From: Acidisarcina polymorpha
GTDB taxonomy: Bacteria; Acidobacteriota; Terriglobia; Terriglobales; Acidobacteriaceae
Direction: 5' to 3'
NCBI RefSeq assembly: GCF_003330725.1
Contig: NZ_CP030840.1
Location: 6,566,116-6,630,115, forward strand
Length of the DNA stretch: 64,000 nt
A program made the position numbers and the translations under genes. The notes beneath the pieces were generated by a model, which was not told the DNA's origin, searched no databases, and saw only the letters and a program-made list of their open reading frames with translations. Of the stretch, positions 42,715-52,085 are shown in pieces; within the stretch, counting starts at the first letter, position 1, and every line of letters begins with the position of its first letter.

Positions 42715-43050
42715 TTGCCACGGATCAGACTTGGACCTACCGGGAGACCGTGTTGTAACCCCACTGGCCCTCATAAATGCACTTCTCGTTACCGAGTCGT
42801 TTAGCGTTTCAGTTGATGCCAAATCGCCAAGTCACTCACAGAGCATACGCCGAGCTGCAAACCTGATTTGGCCTGATATCAGCAATCGCCATGAAGACTG
42901 GGAATTAAGAGATGGCTTTACGCGAGGGCCTAGGGTTTTCGACAACCTGACAATCTAAGACCGAATTGCGCTGAACTTAGACTAGCTAAGTGTATTCTGT
43001 GGACGATTGGTGACAACGTGTAGAGTGCGGAAGAAAAGAGGGAGCATTCT
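42715..43050. other. Intergenic, no gene seen
   Basis: About 335 bp between the DUF885 and hydrolase genes, with AT-rich sequence around 42960-43030 that likely holds the hydrolase promoter. AGAGGGAG precedes the hydrolase ATG. Confidence 0.4.
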
Positions 43051-43923
43051 ATGGACAGGCGTAACTTTCTCGCTGGTTTTGCAGCATTTGCTGCCACTCA
43101 AACCGTTCAAACCGCAGCCGGGCAGGTCAACAACCTTTCCGCGGGATTGCTCCGGCTGAAGGTGTCGGACGGAACATCGATTGACTTGGAAGAGGGAGGA
43201 AGCGGTCCAAGCCTCCTCTTGGTCCATGGGGCGGGAAGCTTTCGCAAAGCGTGGGCGCGCGTCACGCCGCTGCTCCAGTTCCAATTCCATACCTACGCCA
43301 TGGATCGGCGGGGCCATGGAGACAGCACGGACGCCCCCGCCTACTCGCTCGAGCGCGAAGCCGACGATGTTGCTCAGGTCGCTGCACAACTCCCTGAACC
43401 CGTCTTCGTGCTCGGTCACTCCTACGGCGGGATTGTCACCCTGGAAGCATTGAAGCGCAGCAACCGCTTCAAGCGGGCTGCCCTTTACGAGCCGCCCATG
43501 CCCGTCTCTGGCGGCATGGTAAGCCAGTCGCCGAAAGCTGTCTGCGATGCGCTTGAAACGGGAGACAATGAGGCTGCTCTCGTAACTTTCTTCACTGATT
43601 ACGCAAAGTTGTCTCCAGCGGTCATTGCGAAGTTTCGGAGTGACCCAACATGGCCGCAGCGGGTCAAGCTTGCTCCAACGATCTGCCGTGAGATAACGGC
43701 GGTACGCCAATATCACTTCGATCCGGCCTCGTTCGAGCAGGTCAAGACACCGATGATGTTTTTCCTGGGAAGCAACAGCCCCAAAACGATGGAGACGAGC
43801 GTTCGGACCGTAGCTGAAGTCCTTCACAGACCCGTGACGGTACTCCCCGGCCAACAGCACGACGCGATGTACACTGCGCCAGACCTTCTGGCACGAGAAC
43901 TGACAAGCTATTTGCTGGCTTGA
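43051..43923 (+). CDS. Alpha/beta hydrolase, exported
   Basis: A 290-aa alpha/beta hydrolase. The N-terminus MDRRNFLAGFAAFAA has an R-R-x-F-L twin-arginine-like signal, so Tat export is probable. The fold shows LLLVHGAGSF (oxyanion region), DRRGHGDST, the nucleophile elbow GHSYGG with Ser124, and a C-terminal His in GQQHDAMYTAP. The usual Asp after strand 7 (MFFLGSNSP) is not obvious. It could be an esterase or an epoxide-hydrolase relative. It is followed by two other exported proteins on the same strand (YncE-like, cupin). Confidence 0.85.
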   Translation: MDRRNFLAGFAAFAATQTVQTAAGQVNNLSAGLLRLKVSDGTSIDLEEGGSGPSLLLVHGAGSFRKAWARVTPLLQFQFHTYAMDRRGHGDSTDAPAYSLEREADDVAQVAAQLPEPVFVLGHSYGGIVTLEALKRSNRFKRAALYEPPMPVSGGMVSQSPKAVCDALETGDNEAALVTFFTDYAKLSPAVIAKFRSDPTWPQRVKLAPTICREITAVRQYHFDPASFEQVKTPMMFFLGSNSPKTMETSVRTVAEVLHRPVTVLPGQQHDAMYTAPDLLARELTSYLLA

Positions 43924-44040
43924 TCAAAGATGGCCTGGCTTGCATTTGCACCAGCTGCCTCAAAGTTCTCAGTGCCGATACGTGGGGCCAAACGATAACT
44001 GGACGAAGCGCTTAGGAGCATGTTGCGTGGAGGGTTGTAA

Positions 44041-45042
44041 ATGGGTCGCCTAATCTTGGCGTTCGTCGTGTTGGTTGCAACGTTTTCAATGCCTCTCCGG
44101 GCTCAGCGTCCTGATGCGCTCTTCCTGGTTCTGCCGGAGGCGAAGGGTCACCGCTTAGTATTGATTGATCCGCGAGCCAAGACGGTCGTCGGACAGATAG
44201 CGGTGCCTGGATGGCCACATGAAGTCGCTTTTTCGAAGGATGGAAAGACAGCCTATCTTCCCTCGTACAGCGATGCGATTGTTGGAATGCCGGGCATCGA
44301 CGGCCAAACGATCGACGTCGTCGACATGAAGACCCGGACGGTGACGGCGACGTGGGACCTGGGAAAGCCACTCCGCCCGCACATGCCCATGCTGGGTGCA
44401 GATGGCACTCTTCTGGTCTCGACAGAACTGGCTCAATCGATCTCGGTCATAGACCTTAATGATGGACGAATCACGGGCCAGATACCTACGGGAGCGAAAG
44501 AATCCCATGTCTTTGTCCGAACGTCTGATGGGCGCAAAATCTACACCGCCAACCTTCATGCCGGCAGCGTCAGTGTCCTCGATGCGAAAACGGGCAAATT
44601 GATTAAGGTCCTTCAAATCTCAAAACTTGTGAATCGGATTGCTCTTTCCAACGACGGCAAGCGTTTATTTGTCACAGATGGCGAGGGCCCAAAGGTGATT
44701 GCGATCGATACTGCGACCGACGAAGTTGTAACGAAAGCGGTGGTCTCCGCGCCCCCGTTTTCTGTCTTCCCAACGCCAGATGGCAAGTGGCTGCTGGTCG
44801 GAGAAGACCTCGGATCGAAGGGAAAGATTGAGGTACTCGATGCTCGAAATCTAACGGTTCAGCATGCCTTCGATGTCGATCGTTTGCCCTTCGGGATCAG
44901 AGTTGTGGGTAGCGAAGCGTTCGTTGCATGTTATCTGAGCGGCAACCTTGATGTCCTGAATCTCGCAAACTGGACTATGGAGCCGCCGATCCCAGGCGTC
45001 GCACATGGGGACGGCCTTGCGGTCTGGAATGGCGTTCGATAG
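44041..45042 (+). CDS. YncE-like beta-propeller protein
   Basis: A 333-aa exported protein with the signal peptide MGRLILAFVVLVATFSMPLR. Seven-bladed YVTN-type repeats are seen (PHEVAFSKDGKTAYLPSYSD; NRIALSNDGKRLFVTDGEGP; PFSVFPTPDGKWLLVGEDLG; QSISVIDLNDGRI). The family includes YncE and the beta chain-like quinoprotein propellers. Ligand or partner is unknown. Confidence 0.85.
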   Translation: MGRLILAFVVLVATFSMPLRAQRPDALFLVLPEAKGHRLVLIDPRAKTVVGQIAVPGWPHEVAFSKDGKTAYLPSYSDAIVGMPGIDGQTIDVVDMKTRTVTATWDLGKPLRPHMPMLGADGTLLVSTELAQSISVIDLNDGRITGQIPTGAKESHVFVRTSDGRKIYTANLHAGSVSVLDAKTGKLIKVLQISKLVNRIALSNDGKRLFVTDGEGPKVIAIDTATDEVVTKAVVSAPPFSVFPTPDGKWLLVGEDLGSKGKIEVLDARNLTVQHAFDVDRLPFGIRVVGSEAFVACYLSGNLDVLNLANWTMEPPIPGVAHGDGLAVWNGVR

Positions 45043-45175
45043 GTCATCGCCGAGATCCCTGCTACCGCAGATGAGTTGATGGGATATTACGTTTCGGCAG
45101 CTGCACCAGGAAATACTTGCATGCAGCCCGCGCCTCTCGCATACTGACTGGACATACGAAGGTGAGGGCTATCCC

Positions 45176-45589
45176 ATGAATCGAATTTACGGCGCCGCTG
45201 GTGGCTTTTTTCTTTTCTTCGCGGGAGCCGCAGCAATGCAGATATCTCCCCCCGCAGGCCTTACGCGGACGGATCTTTCACGTCACGATCTTTCCATCGA
45301 GGGGCGTGAAGTCATTCAAACTCGCGTGGACTTCGCCCCGGGTGCCGTCGCACCCTGGCATAGCCATCCCGGCGAGGAGGTCATTTACGTCCCCGAAGGA
45401 ACACTGGAGTTCCAGTTACAGGGCGAGAAGCCTGTTCTGCTTGAGGCTGGGAATGTCCTCTTCGTTCCCGCGGGAAAGTTGCACATGGCTCGTAACCCCG
45501 GCACGGCCCGCGGGGTTGAATTGGCGACTTACATCGTTGAAAAAGGGAAACCGCTGCTGATACGCGCTAACGTGAGTCCGTCGCAGTAA
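45176..45589 (+). CDS. Cupin-domain protein, exported
   Basis: A 137-aa protein with a hydrophobic leader (MNRIYGAAGGFFLFFAGAAA) and a cupin fold. Motif 1 is PWHSHPGEEVIYVPEG (two His and a Glu as metal ligands); motif 2 is EAGNVLFVPAGKLHMARNPG with the last His. It should bind a divalent metal; substrate unknown. It follows the hydrolase and propeller genes. Confidence 0.88.
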   Translation: MNRIYGAAGGFFLFFAGAAAMQISPPAGLTRTDLSRHDLSIEGREVIQTRVDFAPGAVAPWHSHPGEEVIYVPEGTLEFQLQGEKPVLLEAGNVLFVPAGKLHMARNPGTARGVELATYIVEKGKPLLIRANVSPSQ

Positions 45590-46043
45590 TCGTTCGCAGA
45601 GGATTTGACGGAAAATGCTACAGGTTCAACGCGAGACGTGTCGATGGGAAGCTCACTGCGGTCTTCGTTTCTATCATCCTGAAACAAGCTCGGCCAAACC
45701 AAATTCCGAGGCGCAGCTACTTGGCAGGACGGGCTCAGACTGATTGAACTGATCGCATCTGCTCGGTTCATAATGATCTGCCGACGAGAGGTTATCCGAG
45801 CCGCGTTTTTCTTGGTACTGGTCTAGACCGACTCTGTTCGCGTCAGCAAATGATTCTCGACGAGTGATAACTCGCTAAGACACTCTTCGGGACTTATTTG
45901 ATCTATTACAACGTGGAATTCCCGTGGTCGTCGGCCGATTCCCGCCAACGAGTCAATGCGGCGCGGCCACGATATGCTGCACCTCCGGCCAAATTATGCT
46001 TTATTCAACTCACTCGGTTTGCAGTTTTACGATGGAGGCCCGT
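45590..46043. other. Intergenic, no gene seen
   Basis: About 450 bp between the cupin and methyltransferase genes. Short frames here have no support. The 3' part (45840-46000) is less GC-rich and may hold the promoter of the methyltransferase-helicase cassette. Confidence 0.4.
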
Positions 46044-47105
46044 ATGCGCACTGTCGCTCGGCTCAAGCTTGGCTACTACCCACTTCCTTCTGAAGAAGGC
46101 TCCCGCCTGAGGCGCATCCTTCAACTCCCAGTCGAAAGCGCTTCGGTGCTTGACCCGTGTGCTGGTACGGGCGCGGCGCTTCTGCAGATCACAGAAGGAG
46201 AGAATGTTGTTCGGTACGCGGTGGAATTGGACGCGTCCCGCGCGCAGGCGTGCCAAGAGGCCGGGATCAATACCATCCATGGCAATCTCTTCGACGTGCA
46301 GGCGAAGAGCGGCAGTTTCTCCCTTCTCTACCTCAATCCGCCTTATGACTCCGAAGTAGCATCCTCTGGCAACAAGCGCATGGAACTGCGGTTTCTACAG
46401 AAGACGTTTCGTTGGCTAGTCCTTGGTGGAGTTTTGGTGATGGTAGTCCCCCATGGGCAGTTGGAGGGATGCACCGATCTCCTCGCAGACGCGTTCACCG
46501 GCTTCCAGGTCTTGCGGCTATCCGATCCGGAGTCCGTGCGCTTCGACCAAGTTGTCCTTATCGCTGTTCGAGCGCGAATCAAAGACACCGACTATGAGCG
46601 AAACCGCGAACAGCTGATCTCAGCGATATGGACTGGTTCGATGCCCATCCTGACGGGAAGCGAAGCTCCATATATGATCCCACCCACCACCATGGTTGAG
46701 ATCCAACACCGAGGTCTTCCGCTCGATGAAATCGAGGACCTGGTCCTCTCATCTTCTGCATGGGCCAAGGTACGTCCATATGTCCTCCCGCGGGAAGAAG
46801 CATCTGTCGGCCGGCCGATCACGCCGCTGCACGGTGGGCATGTGGGATTGCTGTGCACGGCTGGCCTCCTGAACGGAGTGTTCGGCTCGGGAGAGGATCG
46901 CCACATCGCACGCTGGAGGACGGTGAAGTACGTCACAACGTTCGAAGAGAAGATTGAGGGCTACACCGAGATCCACAAACGGGAACGCTTCTCCAACGAA
47001 CTGGCTCTGGTTTACGAAGACGGCCGCACGCTGATTCTTACCGACGAAAAGAAGAAGGAGAAAAGAGACGATGCAGAACGCACATCTCCGGCTCGCGCGG
47101 CTTGA
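46044..47105 (+). CDS. SAM-dependent methyltransferase, DUF6094-like
   Basis: A 353-aa methyltransferase. ATG 46044 has GGAGG 5 nt upstream. Motif I is DPCAGTG (residues 37-43), followed by an acidic loop (VELDASRAQA) and NPPY at 98-101, the signature of N6-adenine or related amino-methyltransferases. GVLVMVVPHGQL and LRLSDPESVRFDQVVLIAVR follow. The C-terminal ~200 residues have no recognised motif. It overlaps the next gene by 35 bp and is part of a three-gene cassette with an SNF2-like helicase. The target might be DNA of the element, or protein/RNA. Confidence 0.78.
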   Translation: MRTVARLKLGYYPLPSEEGSRLRRILQLPVESASVLDPCAGTGAALLQITEGENVVRYAVELDASRAQACQEAGINTIHGNLFDVQAKSGSFSLLYLNPPYDSEVASSGNKRMELRFLQKTFRWLVLGGVLVMVVPHGQLEGCTDLLADAFTGFQVLRLSDPESVRFDQVVLIAVRARIKDTDYERNREQLISAIWTGSMPILTGSEAPYMIPPTTMVEIQHRGLPLDEIEDLVLSSSAWAKVRPYVLPREEASVGRPITPLHGGHVGLLCTAGLLNGVFGSGEDRHIARWRTVKYVTTFEEKIEGYTEIHKRERFSNELALVYEDGRTLILTDEKKKEKRDDAERTSPARAA

Positions 47106-47721
47106 GTACGTCAGGAACTCCCTCAAGACCCAGACGCACACCGCTGTCCATGTTACCCATTTCATCGGAGAAGGAGAGCAGGCCCACCTCCTCAGCTACT
47201 TCGGAAACGATGCTGAGGTGGGCGCCGTTACAGCGGCGATTCAAGAGAATCATCGCCTCGATCTCGTCACTCCTGATGGCAAGAGGCAACGGATAGGTTT
47301 CGGGGCAGAACCTTCACTGTACAAAGCGAACATTAGCCTGGCCCGGCAGAAGAGATCCCTACGTCACGTCGTAGCTATCTCTTCGGGACTCCATGCAAAT
47401 GGGAGCGCCGGCAGAACCATCCTCTTGAACGATGAGGAGCAGGCGGTCGATCTCTCATGGGCTGCGCTCGTAAGTCTCCAGGGGCTCCCTGCAGTTTTAT
47501 CGTGGGGAGGCCATGTCATGGGGAGGTTGCGGGAAGACGGCAAGGTCAAGCCCCTCGTTGGAGTTGGGTGCTCGCCTGTGCTAGTTGATGCGACTCGAGA
47601 AGAGTTGATGAATCGAATCGGCCAAGCTCGAAGGGCGAATCTCACATCGTTCCCCGACAAGAACGGCCCCATTTCTTGGCCTTCATTCGACATGAAGGCG
47701 GCCTTGGCCGGGGCATTTTGA
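47071..47721 (+). CDS. Hypothetical protein of the methyltransferase-helicase cassette
   Basis: A 216-aa soluble protein, overlapping the methyltransferase gene by 35 bp. It contains strand-rich segments (SLRHVVAISSGLHANGSAGR; TILLNDEEQAVDLSWAALVS) and HFIGEGEQAHLLSYFG. No family is recognised. The overlap suggests translational coupling and a joint role with the neighbours. Confidence 0.65.
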   Translation: MQNAHLRLARLEYVRNSLKTQTHTAVHVTHFIGEGEQAHLLSYFGNDAEVGAVTAAIQENHRLDLVTPDGKRQRIGFGAEPSLYKANISLARQKRSLRHVVAISSGLHANGSAGRTILLNDEEQAVDLSWAALVSLQGLPAVLSWGGHVMGRLREDGKVKPLVGVGCSPVLVDATREELMNRIGQARRANLTSFPDKNGPISWPSFDMKAALAGAF

Positions 47722-47842
47722 AACTTCTCACACGATGATCCGCCGCAAGACGTAACTCGCTTTCTCAGCTTCCGGCATTCAGCAAATCTTTCGTTCGATC
47801 CGCAGGTCAGCCAAGTGCTGGCCTCTTTTATTGGAGTCGCGA

Positions 47843-50137
47843 ATGGAAACCTACCATGACTATCTCCGCGCCTACAGCCAGGAGTTAGGGTCGCGCATTG
47901 TGGAGATGTATCCCCCGCTGCAGGGCCCGAAAGACCCAGTTGCTCCTGAGCTGAAGACGCTTCTCCGCAAACCCCTCCCGGTGCAGGCCATGACTATCAC
48001 GGGCGCTGCTAAGTACCTTCAGATCGAAGATTCCGTTCGGCTCGTCGGCGAATGCGGAACAGGCAAGACTCTAATGTCGATCGGCATTGCCCACGCGCAT
48101 GCTGCCAGCAAGCCCTACACCGCCCTGGTGATGTGCCCGCCCCATCTGGTGCTGAAGTGGGCGCGCGAGGTGCTGATCACTGTCCCACGCGCACGAGCTT
48201 TTGTTGTGTACGACTTGCGCAACGGCGGTGATCCTTCAAAGCCCCACGGCGTCGTAGAAGTTAGCATGCGCAACGGTCACGTCGTCTCTAATGGGCTCAA
48301 GACGTCTGTCGTCGAGTTGAGGAGAATGGGCCGCAAGGGTTGGGAACAACGCTGCTCTGTTCCGGCTTACTTCATCACCTCCAAAGAATCAGGGAAGCTC
48401 AGCTACTTCTGGAAGCATGCTTACGTAACACCCAAGTCCGGCAATTCCCGTGATTGCATCACCAATCCTGAAACCGGAAAGACCGTTCCCAAAGACGAAG
48501 GCGGCCACCTTCTTCGCGGCGACTTCGACGATGTGAAGCATTTCGAGGTCATCCAGCGCCAAGGCGGCGGCACCGAAAGCTACTCTCCCCTCTGGGAGGC
48601 CGACCGCAACAAGTTTCAGCGTATGGCGCCCCTCGAATACATGGGCCGGTACATGAAGCGGTTCTTCACGTATGCCTTTGCGGACGAGATGCACCAACTC
48701 GCGAACGACACCGCTCAAGGCAACAATCTCGCCGTTCTGCGGCGCTGCTCGCGAAAGCTAATTGGTAACACCGGGACTTTGATGGGCGGGTATGCGTCGG
48801 ATCTCTTTCACATCTTCTTTCGTATGGAACCCTGGAAGATGGTCGAGGACGGCTATGAGGCCGGCACGCAGGGGCAAGCTGACTTTCAGGCCACATATGG
48901 GGTTCTTGAATCCATTGAAAGAGTTCCGGACGAGGATAAAGCCTGCACCAGAGCAGCGAAGAGCACGTTTCGTCTAGCCAAGAAGCCCGGCGCATCCCCA
49001 CTGCTCTTCGGCAAGTTCCTGATGAGCTCGACCGTCTTCGTCTCCCTCGAAGACATCGCGGAGTTCCTTCCCCCGTATGAAGAAATCGTCTGCGAGGTGG
49101 AGCTCGACGGAGAACTTCGCCAGGCCTACGAAAAGATACAGGAGGACATTCAGCAGGCACTACGCGAGAATCGTGGCAATCGAAGCCTCATGAGTCTCAT
49201 GCTGCATCGGCTCATGCTTTATCCCGATCACCCATTCGGTATAGGCGAGATCATGGGCAGGAAGTTCGATCCGCAAGAGAAGAGACTTGTTCCGTTCCTG
49301 GTGACGACCGCACCGGATCTGCCCAAGGATCAGCTCTATCCGAAGGAGCAGAGACTCGTCGAGGACGTCCGCGAGGAGCTGCGCCAAGGCCGGAGGTGCC
49401 AGGTCTTCGCAACGTTCACCGGCGAGTACGAGGTGCCGGAACGGCTCGAAGGAGTTCTTCGCCAGGAGGGCTTTCGAGTTGCGGTGCTGCGTTCAAGCGT
49501 CCCAGCTCTGAAGCGTGAGCAGTGGTATGCGCAACGCGTCAAAGAAGGAGTCGAGGTCATCATCGGACACCCAAAGCTTGTCGAGACAGGACTCGACCTG
49601 CTTTGGTTTCCAACGATCATCTTCTATCAGACAGGCTATTCGTTGCATACGCTTCGACAGGCTTCACGACGTTCGTGGCGCATTGGCCAGAGGCTCGCGG
49701 TTCGCGTCAAGTTTCTGATCTATGACGGGACTACGCAGCGAACCTGCCTGCGTCTCATGGGCAGGAAGATGTTGGTAGCCCTGATGATGGAGGGAAAATT
49801 CTCCGGCGAGGGACTCCATTCGATGGATGCTGACGACGATATGCTCGCCGCTATGGCCCGCGAACTCGTCGAGAAGGGTGGGGTGGGCGAATCTGCCGAT
49901 GCTGTCTGGGAAGAACTCCGCAAGGAGAGAACAGGCCATCTTCCAACCGCAACGGTCATCGAGCCGGTTCTGACAATGGAGCCGGAGTCCGAGATTCCCG
50001 ATATGTTCGCCGGAATCGGGAACTCCACACCTGCGCCGTGCGGGGGGCCAGTACTGATGCACTCCCAGCCGAAGAAGAAGCAGACGTTGTGGCCAACCGG
50101 ATATGTGATCGGCGAGCAGTTGGGACTCTTCGGATGA
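47843..50137 (+). CDS. SNF2/DEAD-like superfamily 2 helicase
   Basis: A 764-aa ATPase. ATG 47843 (TTGGAG upstream) is preferred to the in-frame TTG at 47831. Motif I is GECGTGKT (69-76), motif Ia is ALVMCPPHLVLKWARE, motif II is DEMH (Asp281-His284), motif III reads KLIGNTGTLMGGY, and motif VI is QASRRSWRIGQ (from about 606), typical of SNF2-type translocases. A 150-residue insert lies between motifs Ia and II. It should be a DNA translocase driven by ATP. With the methyltransferase and the unknown gene it may act in DNA modification, restriction or anti-restriction; this is inference. Confidence 0.85.
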   Translation: METYHDYLRAYSQELGSRIVEMYPPLQGPKDPVAPELKTLLRKPLPVQAMTITGAAKYLQIEDSVRLVGECGTGKTLMSIGIAHAHAASKPYTALVMCPPHLVLKWAREVLITVPRARAFVVYDLRNGGDPSKPHGVVEVSMRNGHVVSNGLKTSVVELRRMGRKGWEQRCSVPAYFITSKESGKLSYFWKHAYVTPKSGNSRDCITNPETGKTVPKDEGGHLLRGDFDDVKHFEVIQRQGGGTESYSPLWEADRNKFQRMAPLEYMGRYMKRFFTYAFADEMHQLANDTAQGNNLAVLRRCSRKLIGNTGTLMGGYASDLFHIFFRMEPWKMVEDGYEAGTQGQADFQATYGVLESIERVPDEDKACTRAAKSTFRLAKKPGASPLLFGKFLMSSTVFVSLEDIAEFLPPYEEIVCEVELDGELRQAYEKIQEDIQQALRENRGNRSLMSLMLHRLMLYPDHPFGIGEIMGRKFDPQEKRLVPFLVTTAPDLPKDQLYPKEQRLVEDVREELRQGRRCQVFATFTGEYEVPERLEGVLRQEGFRVAVLRSSVPALKREQWYAQRVKEGVEVIIGHPKLVETGLDLLWFPTIIFYQTGYSLHTLRQASRRSWRIGQRLAVRVKFLIYDGTTQRTCLRLMGRKMLVALMMEGKFSGEGLHSMDADDDMLAAMARELVEKGGVGESADAVWEELRKERTGHLPTATVIEPVLTMEPESEIPDMFAGIGNSTPAPCGGPVLMHSQPKKKQTLWPTGYVIGEQLGLFG

Positions 50138-50232
50138 TCCTGGGCGCCCCCTCTTATAGGGGGGCGCACTCCGGTACCAAGACAGAAACACTGCGCTTTA
50201 CATCTGGTAAATGGAAAGGAGAGGCATTTCGC

Positions 50233-50533
50233 ATGGAAGCACCCTCAGCAGCAAGAATCAAGCAACGATTCCCAAGCAGTGCGGGAATACCTGCACCTTA
50301 AGCCCGGCGACAGGTTTAAATTCTTCCTTCGGCCGGATGGCGCCTTCGGTATTCTTCCGAGGATTTCGACTGCGAAGCTTAAGGGTAGTCTGCCGAAGGG
50401 TAAGCATCCGATTTCGGTTGAAGCTATCATGAAGCTATCCAGGCTGGCGCAGCGGAGACAATCCGTAGATGACCCGTCCCGATACCAGCGTTGTCCAGCG
50501 CTACATGCTCCACGACAATCCCGAGCCCGCTGA
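50233..50533 (+). pseudogene. AbrB-type antitoxin (VapB-like), frameshifted
   Basis: Pieces of one AbrB/SpoVT-type domain lie in three frames. ATG 50233 gives MEA; after one missing base TLSSKNQATIPKQ reads on; after a second missing base near 50278 VREYLHLKPGDRFKFFLRPD and FGILPRISTAKLKGSLPKG follow. The motif S-K-N-Q-x-T-I-P-K-x-V-R-E is classic for antitoxin swapped-hairpin domains. The end of the original frame is unclear because the frame runs to 50533 past the toxin start. Followed by a toxin remnant. Confidence 0.7.
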
Positions 50534-50576
50534 AAAGGCGGCTTCGATCGCAAACATCGAAATGCTCTCGAGTTAA
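50469..50576 (+). pseudogene. VapC-type PIN toxin, N-terminal remnant
   Basis: A 35-codon frame reads PDTSVVQRYMLHDNPEPAEK then AASIANIEML and a stop. It resembles the start of PIN toxins (L-D-T-N-V-x-x-R-Y, then an acidic/Pro segment). The PIN Asp is present but the rest of the domain is gone. With the broken AbrB-type gene it is a dead VapBC module. Confidence 0.55.
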
Positions 50577-50579
50577 CTG

Positions 50580-50930
50580 CTATGTCGCGATTTCCGACCG
50601 GTTGGTGGGCTCGTCGAAGAACCATCGCCAAAGGTTGCGTTGGCGTGGTCGGCCTCCGATCATGTACATCCCTAGAGCCAGGCCGAGCGCCTGAACAATG
50701 GTGCGAATGCTTTCGAAGGATGCGACGATCTGCGGAAGGGCTGGAGAATGCGCCCAGAAAACGAACTCGCAAAATCCCTGTGCGATCGTGATCAAGATCG
50801 TGGGCAGGAAATAGGCTAGCAGAAGCCAAGTGAAGCCGCGATCGTGTGTTTCGCGGTACTTCCGCGCAGCCACGAGGCCGACCAATAAGTAAGCGTTAAC
50901 TGTCAGCCAAAAGAAGAGATCATGCAACAT
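50580..50930 (-). CDS. Small polytopic membrane protein
   Basis: A 116-aa protein with a near-perfect ribosome site (AGGAGGTGATTC) before ATG 50930. It has three hydrophobic segments (LFFWLTVNAYLLVGLVAARK; FTWLLLAYFLPTILITIAQG; TIVQALGLALGMYMIGG) and a basic tail. No family is recognised. Confidence 0.68.
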   Translation of the reverse strand: MLHDLFFWLTVNAYLLVGLVAARKYRETHDRGFTWLLLAYFLPTILITIAQGFCEFVFWAHSPALPQIVASFESIRTIVQALGLALGMYMIGGRPRQRNLWRWFFDEPTNRSEIAT

Positions 50931-51746
50931 GAATCACCTCCTGATACAAGATAATATCGGTAATCTCTCGGACCTCGCGTCAGTTTGATTGCGCCGGCAA
51001 CATCTCGCGGGTGCTCGAGGCTGAACGTTTTCGCAGAATCCCACTTGAAGCTTTTCGCCAAGTTCGCCACCGAGGCCTGGTATCCGTACCCATCGCCATA
51101 GACGAAGCCGAGACGCAGGATACTCCAGTTCAGTAGGTTAGTGCGGGGTTCGGTATCCGCAGCGATCTTGCTTGCCAGATACGCGAGTTACGAATGGGTC
51201 GCGTCCTCTTCGAGACCGAAATAGCATGCCTCCAGATTAGGCTAGTCAGGTGCTTGCCATAATGTTGCAAGCCTATGAAGCGTAGACCTTTCGCACCAGC
51301 GATCGGGGTTCTCGTGCATTCTAAATTTGCCTGCCAGATCTCATCTTCATTCTGAGTTCGGAAACACCGCGGCAAGATGCACGACTGCCGACCTACCCCA
51401 ATCGTCGCGCGCTGGTAAGGCTTGGCAAGAACGTGCCCGCGGGAACGATGCACGTATTTAGGGCGATCTTCAGCTAGGGCGGTCTCCAACTCAGATTCGT
51501 TGAATCAGGAAATCACCCCGGTGTCGCCCGGGCAAGCCTGCTGGGATTATCTACCTTTTTTTGTTGATCTTATAACGAACTTCGAATCCCAATGGGGCCT
51601 TTAATGCCGGCCTGTTGATATCTGTCTTTAGCGCATATATGTCGTTAATCCTCTAAAGATAGAGGATTGATAACCGCACAGCCTAGACAATCATATATGC
51701 TGAACATAGCGGTTTATTTGAGTTTATCCGCTAATGATGGAGGAAA
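50931..51746. other. Long intergenic stretch upstream of hipB
   Basis: About 815 bp with no convincing gene on either strand. The 3' 150 bp are AT-rich and contain the palindrome annotated below and two CATATATG copies, marking the hipBA control region. A leftward open frame at 51130-51489 contains GLRFIGLQHYGKHLTSL-like residues but lacks other integrase motifs. Confidence 0.45.
51647..51668. promoter_or_regulatory. Palindromic operator candidate for HipB
   Basis: AATCCTCT-AAAGAT-AGAGGATT is a perfect 8-bp inverted repeat with a 6-bp centre, 78 bp upstream of hipB. E. coli HipB operators have the form TATCC-N8-GGATA; this site keeps ATCC...GGAT with a wider centre. Likely autoregulation site; inferred. 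Confidence 0.55.
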
Positions 51747-52085
51747 ATGCGGACAAATTTGTTACATGAGGCTCAGCCTTATCCGGTTGAGCAGGCTCTC
51801 CGCAAAGTCGGCGTCAACCTTCGTACTGCTCGGCTGCGGCGCGGCATAACCATTGAGGAAGCGGCTGCAAAGATCGGCACCGGTCCCCGACTAGTGACGG
51901 ATGCGGAGCGCGGAAAGCCCAATATCGACGTAGCGGTATACGCCGCTCTCCTTTGGCTTTATGACCTCCTCACACCATTTGAGGATCTTGCCAACCCACA
52001 GAAAGACGAGCAGGGGCTGATTCTGGCCAGTCGCCGCGAACCCACGCGCGCACATCGTGCGCGAGGACTGAACAATGACTTCTAG
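51747..52085 (+). CDS. hipB: HipB-like antitoxin, HTH protein
   Basis: A 112-aa Xre-family protein. GGAGG lies 4 nt upstream of ATG 51747. The helix-turn-helix runs from about residue 20 to 72 (VGVNLRTARLRRGITIEEAA, AKIGTGPRLVTDAERGKPNI), with VAVYAALLWLYDLLTPFEDL after it. Its 3' end overlaps hipA by 11 bp. It should neutralise HipA and repress the operon via upstream palindromes. Confidence 0.88.
   Translation: MRTNLLHEAQPYPVEQALRKVGVNLRTARLRRGITIEEAAAKIGTGPRLVTDAERGKPNIDVAVYAALLWLYDLLTPFEDLANPQKDEQGLILASRREPTRAHRARGLNNDF

Noticed and set aside
51130-51489. Leftward frame with LQHYGKHLTSL, considered as an integrase C-terminus
   Set aside because: The catalytic Arg and Tyr boxes are missing, the composition is irregular and there is no ribosome site.
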